Part shown: in pieces, positions 32,744-42,771 of the stretch
How positions within the stretch are numbered: position 1 is the first letter of the stretch
How the letters are laid out: each line of letters starts with the position of its first letter
Assembly (NCBI GenBank): GCA_963837025.1
Contig: CAWILT010000001.1
Location: 372,001-436,000 of the forward strand
Direction: 5' to 3'
DNA: 64,000 nucleotides
From: JALZUV01 sp963837025
Lineage (GTDB): Bacteria > Pseudomonadota > Alphaproteobacteria > Rickettsiales > JALZUV01
The notes under the pieces: model-generated
Told to the model about the DNA's origin: nothing
What the model saw: the letters and a program-made list of their open reading frames with translations, nothing else
Database searches by the model: none
Made by a program: the position numbers and the translations under genes

Positions 32744-33910
32744 TTATGCTGCTTTGGCAGCGTTTTGTTTTTGTTGAGCATAAGCCCAATCGAGCCAAGG
32801 CAGTAACGCCTCAATATCAGCAGTTTCCACCGTTGCACCACCCCATATGCGTAAACCTGCAGGTGCATCGCGATAGCTGGCAATGTCATAAGCCACATCA
32901 TTTTCATCTAACATCTTAGTCATTAATTTGATAATTTTCGCTTGCTCATCTGTCGTTTGTTGAGTGAACCACAAATCAGTAATTTTGAGGCAAATTGACG
33001 TATTTGAACGTGTCGTTTTATCTTCAGCTAAAAATTCTGCCCAGTCGCTATTGGCAATCCAATCTGAAATAGCATCAAAATTTGCGCTGCTGCGCTTAAT
33101 CATTGCCGGTAAACCACCGATTGATTTTGCCCATTCATGCGCATCTATCACATCTTCAACACAAAGCATTGAAGGGGTGTTAATCGTCTCACCTTGAAAA
33201 ATACCTTCAATTAATTTGCCACCCGAAGTTAGGCGAAATATTTTTGGCATTGGCCATGCGGGGCTATAATTTTCCAGACGCTCTACTGCGCGGGGACTGA
33301 GCACAATCATGCCATGCGCACCTTCGCCGCCCAACACCTTTTGCCAGCTCCATGTGGTGATATCGAGTTTACTCCAAGGCATTTCCATTGCGTAAACGGC
33401 AGATGTAGCATCACAAATACTCAGCCCTTCGCGATTATCCGCAATCCAATCACCATTGGGAACTTTAACGCCTGATGTGGTGCCATTCCATGTAAAGCAC
33501 ACATCATTGTGCCAATTGACGGCCGATAAATCAGGAATATGACCATAGCCAGCTTCAAGTTTATTCACATTGGGCAGTTTAAGCTGCTTGACCACATCGG
33601 ATAGCCAACCAGAGCCAAAACTCTCCCATGCTAACATATCAACGCCGCGCGCTCCCAGCACACTCCACATCGCCATTTCATAAGCGCCCGTGTCAGAAGC
33701 AGGCACAATACCAATACGATAATCATCGGGAATGCCAAGCACTTCGCGCGCCAAGTCAATTGATTGCTTTAAGCGTGCCTTACCAAGCCCTGAACGATGC
33801 GAACGACCTAAAACAGCATTCTTTAATGCCTCTAAATTCCAATCTGGACGCTTTGCACATGGGCCAGAGGAAAATTGCGGATTTGCGGGTTTTTGCAATG
33901 GTTTATTCAT
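32744..33910 (-). CDS. serC: Phosphoserine aminotransferase
   Basis: The 388 aa protein is of the alphaproteobacterial/archaeal SerC subtype: FSSGPCAKRPDWNLEAL, GRSHRSGLGKARLKQ and ASDTGAYEMAMWSVLG. The PLP-lysine region is WSWQKVLGGEGAHGMI, followed by FQGETINTPSML. It transaminates 3-phosphohydroxypyruvate made by SerA. It lies 38 bases downstream of the ccsA-like gene and directly upstream of serA. Confidence 0.94.
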   Translation of the reverse strand: MNKPLQKPANPQFSSGPCAKRPDWNLEALKNAVLGRSHRSGLGKARLKQSIDLAREVLGIPDDYRIGIVPASDTGAYEMAMWSVLGARGVDMLAWESFGSGWLSDVVKQLKLPNVNKLEAGYGHIPDLSAVNWHNDVCFTWNGTTSGVKVPNGDWIADNREGLSICDATSAVYAMEMPWSKLDITTWSWQKVLGGEGAHGMIVLSPRAVERLENYSPAWPMPKIFRLTSGGKLIEGIFQGETINTPSMLCVEDVIDAHEWAKSIGGLPAMIKRSSANFDAISDWIANSDWAEFLAEDKTTRSNTSICLKITDLWFTQQTTDEQAKIIKLMTKMLDENDVAYDIASYRDAPAGLRIWGGATVETADIEALLPWLDWAYAQQKQNAAKAA

Positions 33911-33948
33911 GCCGTCTGATTAGCCTTTGGCGCTTACTGAATCAACCG

Positions 33949-35667
33949 CTATTTATGAAGTTTATTCGATTTCAGTGGATAAAATAATAACACACTAATG
34001 ATTAACAACTCTAGCCCACAAAAAGCAAATAATGCTATGGCCGCACTATCGGTAAATCCGTATGAGTGTAACCCTGTATTTAATAAGTTAACGCCAAACC
34101 AACTTAAGGCTACAATGATATTAGTGCATGCCAAAAATGCTGTAAATATGCGTGGCTTAAGGCAAGGTGTGAGCCTTCCATGCAAAACCCATGCTAGCCA
34201 TAACACAATTAATAATGCACCATTTTCTTTTGGATCCCACCCCCAAAATCGCCCCCAACTTTGATCTGCCCATATACCACCTAATATCGTACCCACGGTC
34301 GTTAGTAACAATGCAAAAACAGCTAAAGGGGCAAGAAGTTTATCAAGTTTTGGCTTGCGTAATGCAACATGCGCCACGCTGCCTGCAACCAGCGAAATGC
34401 CATAGCCAAGCGTAATACATACCACATGAGTAGCCAGCCAAATATTGGTGTTGAGCACCGCAATTAAAACGCCCATTGTGTCACCCTGTTCAGCATAAGC
34501 CCCGCTTGCACTGAGTAAACCAAAACCTAGTAAAGCGCCGATAGGTAATGCCTCTTTATAGCGAGATTTTAAGCTAATGATTAAACAGCAAATAGCACTT
34601 ACAAATGCGACAAATAAAATGGATTCATATAACGTGCTAACAGGTGGACGCTCCAATAAAACCATTCGTATAGCAATTATTAGGCCGTTCAAGCTAATTG
34701 CACCCCCAAATATTGCAGGTATAAAACGCACATAATGTTGTTTATAAAGCGAGATTAACCATAATAGTAAAACCAGTCCATAAGCTAATGTTGTGACGGT
34801 AATCAGTTGTGCCTGATAATAAAAACGCTCTAAATTCAGTTTCCATGATGCGCTGGGATTTGATTCATCAATGAGATTTAAATGCTGATTCCATGCTGTT
34901 AAATCATTCGCCTGATACGCATTCATGAGAGACTTCCAATGCTGTAACGCGCTACCTGCTTTTGGGGTGCCCTTTCCACCTTCAATAATTTGCCATGGTG
35001 AGGCATACTCACTGTCAGTCACCGAAACTACTTTAAACAAATCATTTTTTTTACCGAGTAAATAGAGGCTGGTTAAAGCTAATGACCGCTTTGCAATTTG
35101 ATTTTCTGAATTGGTGTAAAGATCGATATTATCCCCTTTCATCAGAATCGTTTTTTTAGTTTTCTCTAATAAAGATTCACGCTCACTGCGTAATTCTAAA
35201 TAATCTTGATTTGAATCTTCAACCAATTCTGCCCAGCTAAAACTTCGCGTTAACTGTGCAAAATCGAGTAATGATTGATAAACTACCCAAAGCGCTTTCT
35301 CATTTGCACTGAATTTTGCTGAATCTTTATTCGCAAGCACTTCAATAGCAGGGCGTATTGCATCAAATCGGGGGGCCAACGTATTATAACTAAATACTTT
35401 TTGCGCTTCATCTAGTTGCAGAACATTACGCAATTGTTTGGAATCTATTGTAAAAAGTAACTTTTCCTTCGCCTCATCCGGTTTGAAAAGCGCCGTTACC
35501 AATGTTTTTACAGGCGCATTATCGAAATATATTCGCGCGAAGCTCTCCATTGGCTTTACCCGTCCTTCATGCAGAATCGGCAATGACGCAAATTGCTGTA
35601 AAGGCAATGCTTGTGCAGAAAAACAAAGCATTAAAAATATAAATAATGTTATCCAAATTATTCTCAT
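33949..35667 (-). CDS. ccsA: System II cytochrome c biogenesis protein CcsA (ResC-like)
   Basis: ATG 35667 overlaps the stop of the ResB-like gene (ATGA) and begins a signal peptide (MRIIWITLFIFLMLCFSAQA); 572 aa. A periplasmic region of about 280 residues (LPILHEGRVKPMESFARIYF) precedes multiple membrane helices. The heme-handling WWD motif follows (QSWGRFWGWDPKENGALLIVLWLAW). CcsA with ResB/CcsB delivers heme and ligates it to apocytochrome c outside the membrane. The N-terminal extension resembles CcsA forms of Bacteroidetes and delta/epsilonproteobacteria. Alphaproteobacteria normally use System I (Ccm). Confidence 0.85.
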   Translation of the reverse strand: MRIIWITLFIFLMLCFSAQALPLQQFASLPILHEGRVKPMESFARIYFDNAPVKTLVTALFKPDEAKEKLLFTIDSKQLRNVLQLDEAQKVFSYNTLAPRFDAIRPAIEVLANKDSAKFSANEKALWVVYQSLLDFAQLTRSFSWAELVEDSNQDYLELRSERESLLEKTKKTILMKGDNIDLYTNSENQIAKRSLALTSLYLLGKKNDLFKVVSVTDSEYASPWQIIEGGKGTPKAGSALQHWKSLMNAYQANDLTAWNQHLNLIDESNPSASWKLNLERFYYQAQLITVTTLAYGLVLLLWLISLYKQHYVRFIPAIFGGAISLNGLIIAIRMVLLERPPVSTLYESILFVAFVSAICCLIISLKSRYKEALPIGALLGFGLLSASGAYAEQGDTMGVLIAVLNTNIWLATHVVCITLGYGISLVAGSVAHVALRKPKLDKLLAPLAVFALLLTTVGTILGGIWADQSWGRFWGWDPKENGALLIVLWLAWVLHGRLTPCLKPRIFTAFLACTNIIVALSWFGVNLLNTGLHSYGFTDSAAIALFAFCGLELLIISVLLFYPLKSNKLHK

Positions 35668-36755
35668 ATACGGGCTCTGTTCAATCTTGATAGCGTTTGC
35701 AAAATAAGCCCCACTCCAATGATAACACTCGCCAAATATGGAAACCAAAACCCTTTATTTTTCACTACTGCAATAATACTAATCGGCTCGCCCTGCTCTA
35801 CATCGATAAATGAGGATTGGTATAGGGTATAACCTTGCGTACGAAGGGGGTCGTTCATGTAAATTATATCTGTAAACTCAATGCCGCTCTCGTCAATTAT
35901 GCTTACTTCCGATTGATATTCAGATGCAATATCTGAACCATCATAGCTGGTCTTTTTAAAGTCATTTAGACGCACTTGAAATGGCAAAGCCCGCTGTTGT
36001 TTATGCAAGATTAACTTAAAATCATCGCCTTTATAATTGATATCTACAGCTCGTCCAATCGCCTCGTAAAGAACATAAATACCATCATCATTTTGGGTGC
36101 CTGAAATGGTGAAACTAATACCACTTAAATTAGCTTCGTCTTCCTTTTCAAGCGGTTGGTTTTCAAGTATAACTTCAGCAGCCAAACCCCGTGCTGCATC
36201 AGATTTATGAGCCTCCAGTTTCGGTGCACAATTGCGGCATTTGTAAGTTAAATCCACTTTAAAGGGCAATTTTCTGCTCAATGATTCTGAGGAAAGGGTA
36301 TCAAATGGCACCGTAGTAAATAGCGCTTCATTTTTAAACACAATCAGCTCACGCTTATGATAGTCGGATACTAACTTTACAGGCTCACCCTTTTCAAGCG
36401 CAATAAACCCTTCTTCGGCTTGCAATGCAGTTACTAAGCCTCCTATTAAAAGAACCAACACACCTATATGGGTTAAAATGCTTCCAGCTTGATTGCGTTT
36501 CCACGAGTATTTAAAGACTAACTTTGTTATTAATCCCACCGTTAATAATGCTAGTACGGAATATAGCCCAGGCAATGGCACAAAGCCGAACCATACGAAC
36601 CAGCTATTAAAAAATAATCGCTCAGCTTCAAATAAACCAATCGATCGTTGCACAATAGTGCCCGCAAAAAGTAGCAACATTAACCAAGGCAAAGTGAAGA
36701 ATACCAGCTTGGAACTCGCCAAAAATCGGATAATAGGATGGTTTGAAAGCGACAT
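35664..36755 (-). CDS. System II cytochrome c biogenesis protein ResB/CcsB-like
   Basis: ATG 36755 is preferred over an upstream TTG; 363 aa. Layout: N-terminal helices (LVFFTLPWLMLLLFAGTIVQ; LYSVLALLTVGLITKLVF; ILTHIGVLVLLIGGLVTA), a large periplasmic beta domain ending DIIYMNDPLRTQGYTLYQSSF, and a last helix (WFPYLASVIIGVGLILQ). This is the ResB architecture; the protein works with CcsA in cytochrome c maturation. CRNC near residue 175 may be a redox pair. It is divergent from glyQ. Confidence 0.83.
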   Translation of the reverse strand: MSLSNHPIIRFLASSKLVFFTLPWLMLLLFAGTIVQRSIGLFEAERLFFNSWFVWFGFVPLPGLYSVLALLTVGLITKLVFKYSWKRNQAGSILTHIGVLVLLIGGLVTALQAEEGFIALEKGEPVKLVSDYHKRELIVFKNEALFTTVPFDTLSSESLSRKLPFKVDLTYKCRNCAPKLEAHKSDAARGLAAEVILENQPLEKEDEANLSGISFTISGTQNDDGIYVLYEAIGRAVDINYKGDDFKLILHKQQRALPFQVRLNDFKKTSYDGSDIASEYQSEVSIIDESGIEFTDIIYMNDPLRTQGYTLYQSSFIDVEQGEPISIIAVVKNKGFWFPYLASVIIGVGLILQTLSRLNRARI

Positions 36756-36855
36756 TGCCTTTTTAATATCCAAAAAAACGAAATTTGGCTAATAGATTCG
36801 GTAAAAATTGGCTTTGCGCCTTGCAAGTAAGCCTACATACGCTAAAAAGACGAGC

Positions 36856-37722
36856 ATGAGCAGCTTTCAAGATATTATCCTTAAACTTCATCGCTTTTGG
36901 GCTGATAAAGGGTGTGTCATTCTACAACCTTATGATGTTGAAATGGGCGCGGGAACATTTCACCCCGCAACAACTCTGCGCGCTTTAGGGTCAGCGCCAT
37001 GGAAAGCTGCCTATGTACAACCTTCGCGCCGCCCCTCTGATGGCCGATATGGGAAAAATCCGAACCGATTACAACATTACTATCAGTATCAAGTCGTGCT
37101 TAAACCCTCGCCTGATAATATACAACAGCTCTATCTCGACAGCTTGAGCGAACTGGGAATTAACCCATTATTGCATGACATCCGCTTCGTTGAAGATGAT
37201 TGGGAAAGCCCTACACTAGGCGCGTGGGGCTTAGGGTGGGAAGTGTGGTGCGATGGTATGGAAGTGACGCAATTCACCTATTTTCAGCAAGTTGGTGGAT
37301 TTGAGTGCAAACCTGTTACAGGTGAATTAACCTATGGTTTAGAACGCTTAGCCATGTATATCCAAGGTGTTGAAAATGTTTATGACCTTAAATTCAATAA
37401 TGAAGGTGTAAGCTATGGCGATGTATTTTTAGCTAACGAACAGCAATTTTCAGCTTATAATTTAGATGTGGCAAATACCAACCTGCTTTTTCGCCAGTTT
37501 GAAGATGCTGAAAGTGAATGCGTAAATTTATTAGATCATGCCCTCCCCTTACCCGCTTATGATCAATGCATCAAAGCCAGTCATGTCTTTAATTTACTCG
37601 ATGCGCGCAGTGTTATTTCCGTAACCGAGCGTGCTGCTTATATTGGCCGTGTGCGCGCACTCGCTAAAGGTTGCTGCAGCGCTTATTTAAAATCACTTGA
37701 TACAAAGGAGAAAGCAGCGTGA
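36856..37722 (+). CDS. glyQ: Glycine--tRNA ligase alpha subunit
   Basis: ATG 36856 gives 288 aa, the standard GlyQ length. Motifs: LHRFWADKGCVILQPYDVEMGAGTF (split here by no gap), QPSRRPSDGRYGKNPNR, WEVWCDGMEVTQFTYFQQ and GELTYGLERLAMYIQG. It forms the alpha2beta2 glycyl-tRNA synthetase with GlyS. Its stop overlaps the panD start codon (GTGA), placing panD between the two subunit genes. Confidence 0.96.
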   Translation: MSSFQDIILKLHRFWADKGCVILQPYDVEMGAGTFHPATTLRALGSAPWKAAYVQPSRRPSDGRYGKNPNRLQHYYQYQVVLKPSPDNIQQLYLDSLSELGINPLLHDIRFVEDDWESPTLGAWGLGWEVWCDGMEVTQFTYFQQVGGFECKPVTGELTYGLERLAMYIQGVENVYDLKFNNEGVSYGDVFLANEQQFSAYNLDVANTNLLFRQFEDAESECVNLLDHALPLPAYDQCIKASHVFNLLDARSVISVTERAAYIGRVRALAKGCCSAYLKSLDTKEKAA

Positions 37723-38072
37723 ATAACCGTATTATGTTCCGTTCCAAAATTCACCGAGCAACGATAACGGCGAGCGATTTGCATTATGAAGGCTCTATTA
37801 CCATTGATCCTAATTTATTAGAGGCCGCTGATATACTACCCTATGAGCAAGTAGATGTTTTGGATATCGATTCTGGCCATCGCTTTACCACCTATACTAT
37901 CGCAGGCAAACGTGGTTCAGGCGAAATTCAGGTAAATGGTGCAGCTGCACGCTTAGTGCAGAAAGGTGATTTATGCATCATTCTCACCTACACTACGCTT
38001 ACCGATGCACATGCTCGTGAACATCAACCTAAAGTCGTTTTATTGGATGAAAATAACAAGGTTGTTACTTAA
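37719..38072 (+). CDS. panD: Aspartate 1-decarboxylase
   Basis: The GTG at 37719 is supported by AAAGGAG eight bases upstream (an ATG 15 bases later is too far away). The 117 aa proenzyme has the MFRSKIHRATIT start and the self-cleavage site YEG-SITID (Gly25-Ser26, which becomes the pyruvoyl group). NGAAARLVQKGDLCIIL follows. It makes beta-alanine for pantothenate and CoA. It overlaps glyQ by 4 bases and its stop overlaps the glyS start (TAATG), so all three are translationally coupled, an unusual nesting. Confidence 0.95.
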   Translation: MNNRIMFRSKIHRATITASDLHYEGSITIDPNLLEAADILPYEQVDVLDIDSGHRFTTYTIAGKRGSGEIQVNGAAARLVQKGDLCIILTYTTLTDAHAREHQPKVVLLDENNKVVT

Positions 38073-40102
38073 TGGCCGATTTATTACTCGAGTTATTTTC
38101 AGAAGAAATTCCAGCAGCTATGCAACCCAAAGCTGAGACTTGGCTGCGTGAATCCTTTTCTGACAGCTTAAAAATTGCAGGTCTTTCGTATGATGAAATG
38201 GTAACATTTCGTACTCCGCGGCGTTTGGGAGTTATGGTTAAAAACTTACCCAACGAACAATCCGACAAGTCTGAAGAGCGTAAAGGCCCAGCCACTAACG
38301 CGCCAGAAAAGGCCTTATCAGGATTTTTATCCAGTACAGGCCTAACCAAAGAAAAACTTGAAATTAAGCAAGTTAAAGGCAAGGATTATTACTTCGCTAC
38401 TCTCACCCAAAAAGGTCAAAAAACTAAAGTTGCGATACAAACGATAATTGAAGAGTTGTTACCCAAATTGCCGTGGCAAAAATCCATGCGTTGGGGCGAT
38501 TATGATATTAACTGGGCACGTCCTCTACAAAATATTTGCTGCATATTAGGCGCAGACATTGTGCCTGTTATTTTTGCGCATTTAACTGCTAACAACATTA
38601 CTTATGGCCACCGTTTTCACGCACCAGAACCTATAACGCTTACCGCTGCCAGCGATTATGAATCCACATTGAAAAAAGCTTATGTAATTGCAAATGGTAC
38701 GGCGCGCGAATCACTTATCAAGCAGCAGCTTGAACAAGCAGCAGCTAAGCATACCGCAGAGCTTTTAGTAGATCCCGCTTTATTACGTGAAGTGACAGGT
38801 CTTGTTGAATGGCCGGTTATTCTCACTGGCGATATTGACCCAAACTTTATGGATTTACCGCCAGAGGTAATGCGTTCAGAAATGCGCAACCATCAAAAAT
38901 ACTTTACGCTTTTAAAAGATGGTAAAGCGTTCAATAAATTTCTTATTACCAGCAATATTGAAGCCATTGATGGCGGCAAAGCTGTAATCGCAGGTAACGA
39001 GCGCGTCTTACGCGCGCGCTTATCTGATGGACAATTCTTCTTCCATAAAGATAAGAAAAAGTCGCTTGAACAATGGAGTCAAAAATTAGAATCGGTTGTT
39101 TTCCACGCCAAACTGGGCACAGTAGCCGATAAAATCAAACGTATTACAGCTCTAGCCGAAAAAATTTCAGCTTACGTTCAAGATGCTGACCCTAAGCTCT
39201 GCAAACGTGCCGCTTTGTTATGTAAAGCCGATTTGGCAACAGGTATGGTCGGCGAATTTCCTGAACTACAAGGCATCATGGGGCGCTATTATGCCATCGC
39301 GCAAAACGAAGATGCGCAAGTTGCCAACGCCATCAGTGAACATTATCTACCTCAAGGCCCCAACTCACCTGTGCCATCCGATTCTGTCAGCATTGTTGTC
39401 TCTTTAGCCGACAAAATTGATAATTTAATTGAACTCTTTAGGGTTGATGAAGCACCCACAGGATCAAAAGACCCCTTTGCTCTTCGTCGTGCAGCCTTAG
39501 GAGTAATCCGCATTGTGCTTGAAAATGAAATTTCGCTGCCACTCGATACACTAATTTTGCAATCATCTCTACATGCCTTTATGCAAGATCGTTTACGCAG
39601 CGTTTTAAAAGACAAGGGTATTCGATTCGATGTTATTGAAGCCGTAATGAGCAACAACACCCAAAGTGATATGCTAACAATTGCCCAAAAAGCTAAAGCC
39701 TTACAAGAGTTTATGAAGTCAAACGAGTCTGAACTTCTCATCGCAGGATATAAACGTGCTAGCAACATTGTATTGGCCGCCGAAACGAAAGATAACGAGA
39801 TTGCTGCAAATAAATATAATGCTGCATTGTTTGAAGATGACAGCGAGAAAGCCCTTCAAACTGCAATGAATAATGTGTTTGCGTTAGATGCTAACGATTT
39901 AGAGAGCCAGTTGAGCAAAATGGCGCAGCTTCGCCAACCTATCGACAATTTTTTTGATCAGGTAATGGTTAATCATGAAAATCAAGCAATCAGAAATAAT
40001 CGTTTGCAGTTGTTAAAATCGCTTACCCATCATTTCAACCAAATAGCCGATTTCAGTAAAATCCAGCTTTCAGAAGAACCAACATCCAAACAAGCCGCAT
40101 AG
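38072..40102 (+). CDS. glyS: Glycine--tRNA ligase beta subunit
   Basis: The 676 aa protein has the typical start LLLELFSEEIPAAMQPKA, EERKGPATNAPEKALSGFL, WQKSMRWGDYDINWARPLQNI, MRSEMRNHQKYFTLL and DGQFFFHKDKKKSL. A C-terminal anticodon-binding helical part includes RVDEAPTGSKDPFALRRAALGVIR, which is continuous here. It pairs with GlyQ. It overlaps the panD stop and is followed by ppdK after 14 bases, giving a glyQ-panD-glyS-ppdK transcription unit. Confidence 0.96.
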   Translation: MADLLLELFSEEIPAAMQPKAETWLRESFSDSLKIAGLSYDEMVTFRTPRRLGVMVKNLPNEQSDKSEERKGPATNAPEKALSGFLSSTGLTKEKLEIKQVKGKDYYFATLTQKGQKTKVAIQTIIEELLPKLPWQKSMRWGDYDINWARPLQNICCILGADIVPVIFAHLTANNITYGHRFHAPEPITLTAASDYESTLKKAYVIANGTARESLIKQQLEQAAAKHTAELLVDPALLREVTGLVEWPVILTGDIDPNFMDLPPEVMRSEMRNHQKYFTLLKDGKAFNKFLITSNIEAIDGGKAVIAGNERVLRARLSDGQFFFHKDKKKSLEQWSQKLESVVFHAKLGTVADKIKRITALAEKISAYVQDADPKLCKRAALLCKADLATGMVGEFPELQGIMGRYYAIAQNEDAQVANAISEHYLPQGPNSPVPSDSVSIVVSLADKIDNLIELFRVDEAPTGSKDPFALRRAALGVIRIVLENEISLPLDTLILQSSLHAFMQDRLRSVLKDKGIRFDVIEAVMSNNTQSDMLTIAQKAKALQEFMKSNESELLIAGYKRASNIVLAAETKDNEIAANKYNAALFEDDSEKALQTAMNNVFALDANDLESQLSKMAQLRQPIDNFFDQVMVNHENQAIRNNRLQLLKSLTHHFNQIADFSKIQLSEEPTSKQAA

Positions 40103-40116
40103 AACAGGAATTTTAA

Positions 40117-42771
40117 ATGACTCAATATGTTTATAGCTTTGGCCCCAACGGTTCACAAGGCACAGCAGCGATGAAAGAAATTTTAGGCGGCAAAGGGGCA
40201 AACCTCGCTGAAATGTCAAATCTTGGCCTGCCCGTGCCGCCCGGATTAACCCTTAGCACCCAATGTTGCAAAGATTATAATGATGCCCAGCAGAAGCTAC
40301 CCGCAGGCGTAATGCAAGCTGTGCGTGAAGGACTAAACCAAATTGAATCAATCACTGGCAAAACATTTGGGGGAGACAATCCCTTGCTACTTTCTGTCCG
40401 CTCCGGCGCAGCGATTTCCATGCCCGGCATGATGGATACAGTACTCAACCTTGGTCTAAATTCACAAACGGTGATAGCGCTTGCTAAAGTTGCCGATGAT
40501 GAACGCTTTGCGCTTGATAGCTATCGTCGCTTTATTCAAATGTTCGCTGATGTGGTGCTTGAACTTGATAGCTACGCTTTTGAACAATTGTTGGATGAGA
40601 AAAAACTTACCCTTTGTGTTATTGAAGATACGGATCTAACCGCGGAGGATTTGCGCGAACTCACTCAAGAATATCTGCAACTGGTAGAAAAAGAATATAA
40701 TGCCCCCTTCCCACAAGACCCGATGCAACAGCTTGAAATGGCTATTAGCGCCGTGTTTGATAGCTGGACCAATCCCCGCGCCATTACCTATCGCGATATC
40801 CATGAAATCACAGGATTGCTCGGCACTGCCGTAACCGTGCAATCCATGGTGTTTGGCAATGGTGGGAATGATTGCGCAACGGGCGTGGCCTTTACCCGCA
40901 ACCCCTTCACGGGTGAAAGCGGAATTTTCGGCGAATATCTCATCAATGCTCAAGGCGAAGATGTCGTAGCTGGCATACGCACACCGCTACCCATTTGCCA
41001 AGCAGCTGAAACTGAAAGCGACAAAGGCAAAAGTATGCAAATGACGATGCCTGACCTTTACGCCCAATTTCTAACCCTAGCCAATCAACTCGAAAAACAT
41101 TATCGCGATATGCAAGATATTGAATTTACGATTGAAAAAAACACTTTATGGCTTCTGCAAACGCGAAGCGGCAAACGCTCGGCCGCTGCGGCTGTATCGC
41201 TCGCGCTTAATTTTGCAAAAGAAAATATTATTTCCAAACATGAGGCCGTAACGCGCGTAGATGCCACCTCGCTAGATCAATTATTGCACCCTATGATTGA
41301 CCCTAACGCAAAAATCAACATTCTCACGCGCGGCCTGCCCGCCTCGCCTGGTGCTGCTTGCGGCAAAATTGTATTTGATGCACTCGCCGCCCATGATGCC
41401 GCCATTCGTGGCGAATCCGTTATTTTAGTGCGCGAAGAAACCAGCCCTGAAGATATTCAAGGTATGCATGCCGCCCAAGGCATTTTAACTGCTCGCGGAG
41501 GCATGACCTCGCACGCGGCAGTTGTTGCGCGCGGTATGGGTAAGCCCTGCATTTGTGGTGCGTCCAGCATGCGCATTAACGAGGCCGAAGGCACAGTCAT
41601 GCTCGCCAATGAACGTTTCAAACTTGGTGATATAATTACGATTGATGGCAGTAAGGGCGAGGTATATGCGGGCGAATTGCCTATGGTTGCCCCTAACCTT
41701 TCCAAAGAATATGAAGAGCTAATGCAATGGGCAGATGAATCACGCCAGCTTGTTATTCGCGCTAATGCTGAAACACCTGACGATATTGAAACGGCGTTGC
41801 GTTTTGGTGCTGAGGGCATTGGCCTTTGCCGCACTGAACATATGTTTTTTCAACCTGAACGCATTACCGTGATACGTGCCTATATTTTGGCAGAAGATGT
41901 ACAATTAAAGGCCAAATTACTCACCCAACTTTCCGAATTTCAGAAAGCCGATTTTAAAGTAATCTTCAGCCTCATGCGTGAAAAGCCCGTTACGATTCGC
42001 TTGCTTGCCCCCCCCTTACACGAATTTTTACCGCACGATGTGGCTTCACTAAATGAAGTAGTCAAACTTACTGGATTACCCATCGAGATGCTGCAAAAAC
42101 GCATCGAATCACTATCTGAAGTTAATCCTATGCTTGGCCATCGGGGCTGCCGCTTGGGCATCACCCATCCTGATCTTTATGCCGCACAAATTGAGGCTAT
42201 CTTAACCGCCGCCAAACAAAGCGAACATGCTTGTGTACCCGAAATAATGGTACCGCTCGTTATGTCAGCCGAAGAGCTGGCCTTCTTCGCCACGCAAACG
42301 CGAAACATTGCGGGGGAATTAGCTATCACTGAGTATAAATTTGGCACAATGATTGAGCTGCCTGCCGCCGCCCTGATTGCTGATGAATTAGCTGAAATAG
42401 CGGATTTTATCAGCTTTGGCACCAATGATTTAACGCAAACCACACTTGGCATGTCGCGTGATGATACTGGTGCATTACTTCAAAAATACCGCGAATTAGG
42501 GATTATCGACCGCGACCCATTCATGGCAATTGACCAAAAACGTGTTGGCGCACTCATGCAAATTGCCGTTGAAAAAGCGCGCCGAATTAAACCTGAAATT
42601 AAAATCAGCGTATGCGGTGAACAAGGCGCCGATCCCGAAAGCATCGCTTTTTGCCAACGCATCGGCCTCAACACCATCTCATGCTCGCCCTACCGCGTGC
42701 CCATAGCCCGCCTAGCAGCTGGGCAAAATGCTGCTTTACCTTTTAGAGCACGATTAGAAAAAGTAGCTTAA
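40117..42771 (+). CDS. ppdK: Pyruvate, phosphate dikinase
   Basis: The 884 aa protein has the N-terminal ATP-grasp domain (GGKGANLAEMSNLGLPVPPG; VRSGAAISMPGMMDTVLNLG), the phosphohistidine domain (GGMTSHAAVVARGMGKPC) and the C-terminal PEP-binding barrel. The barrel includes GTNDLTQTTLGMSRDD and CGEQGADPESIAFC, ending ISCSPYRVPIARLAAGQ. It interconverts pyruvate, ATP and phosphate with PEP, AMP and PPi, serving gluconeogenesis or PPi-linked glycolysis. glyS-ppdK adjacency is common in alphaproteobacteria. The stop overlaps convergent ilvD by 4 bases. Confidence 0.96.
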   Translation: MTQYVYSFGPNGSQGTAAMKEILGGKGANLAEMSNLGLPVPPGLTLSTQCCKDYNDAQQKLPAGVMQAVREGLNQIESITGKTFGGDNPLLLSVRSGAAISMPGMMDTVLNLGLNSQTVIALAKVADDERFALDSYRRFIQMFADVVLELDSYAFEQLLDEKKLTLCVIEDTDLTAEDLRELTQEYLQLVEKEYNAPFPQDPMQQLEMAISAVFDSWTNPRAITYRDIHEITGLLGTAVTVQSMVFGNGGNDCATGVAFTRNPFTGESGIFGEYLINAQGEDVVAGIRTPLPICQAAETESDKGKSMQMTMPDLYAQFLTLANQLEKHYRDMQDIEFTIEKNTLWLLQTRSGKRSAAAAVSLALNFAKENIISKHEAVTRVDATSLDQLLHPMIDPNAKINILTRGLPASPGAACGKIVFDALAAHDAAIRGESVILVREETSPEDIQGMHAAQGILTARGGMTSHAAVVARGMGKPCICGASSMRINEAEGTVMLANERFKLGDIITIDGSKGEVYAGELPMVAPNLSKEYEELMQWADESRQLVIRANAETPDDIETALRFGAEGIGLCRTEHMFFQPERITVIRAYILAEDVQLKAKLLTQLSEFQKADFKVIFSLMREKPVTIRLLAPPLHEFLPHDVASLNEVVKLTGLPIEMLQKRIESLSEVNPMLGHRGCRLGITHPDLYAAQIEAILTAAKQSEHACVPEIMVPLVMSAEELAFFATQTRNIAGELAITEYKFGTMIELPAAALIADELAEIADFISFGTNDLTQTTLGMSRDDTGALLQKYRELGIIDRDPFMAIDQKRVGALMQIAVEKARRIKPEIKISVCGEQGADPESIAFCQRIGLNTISCSPYRVPIARLAAGQNAALPFRARLEKVA

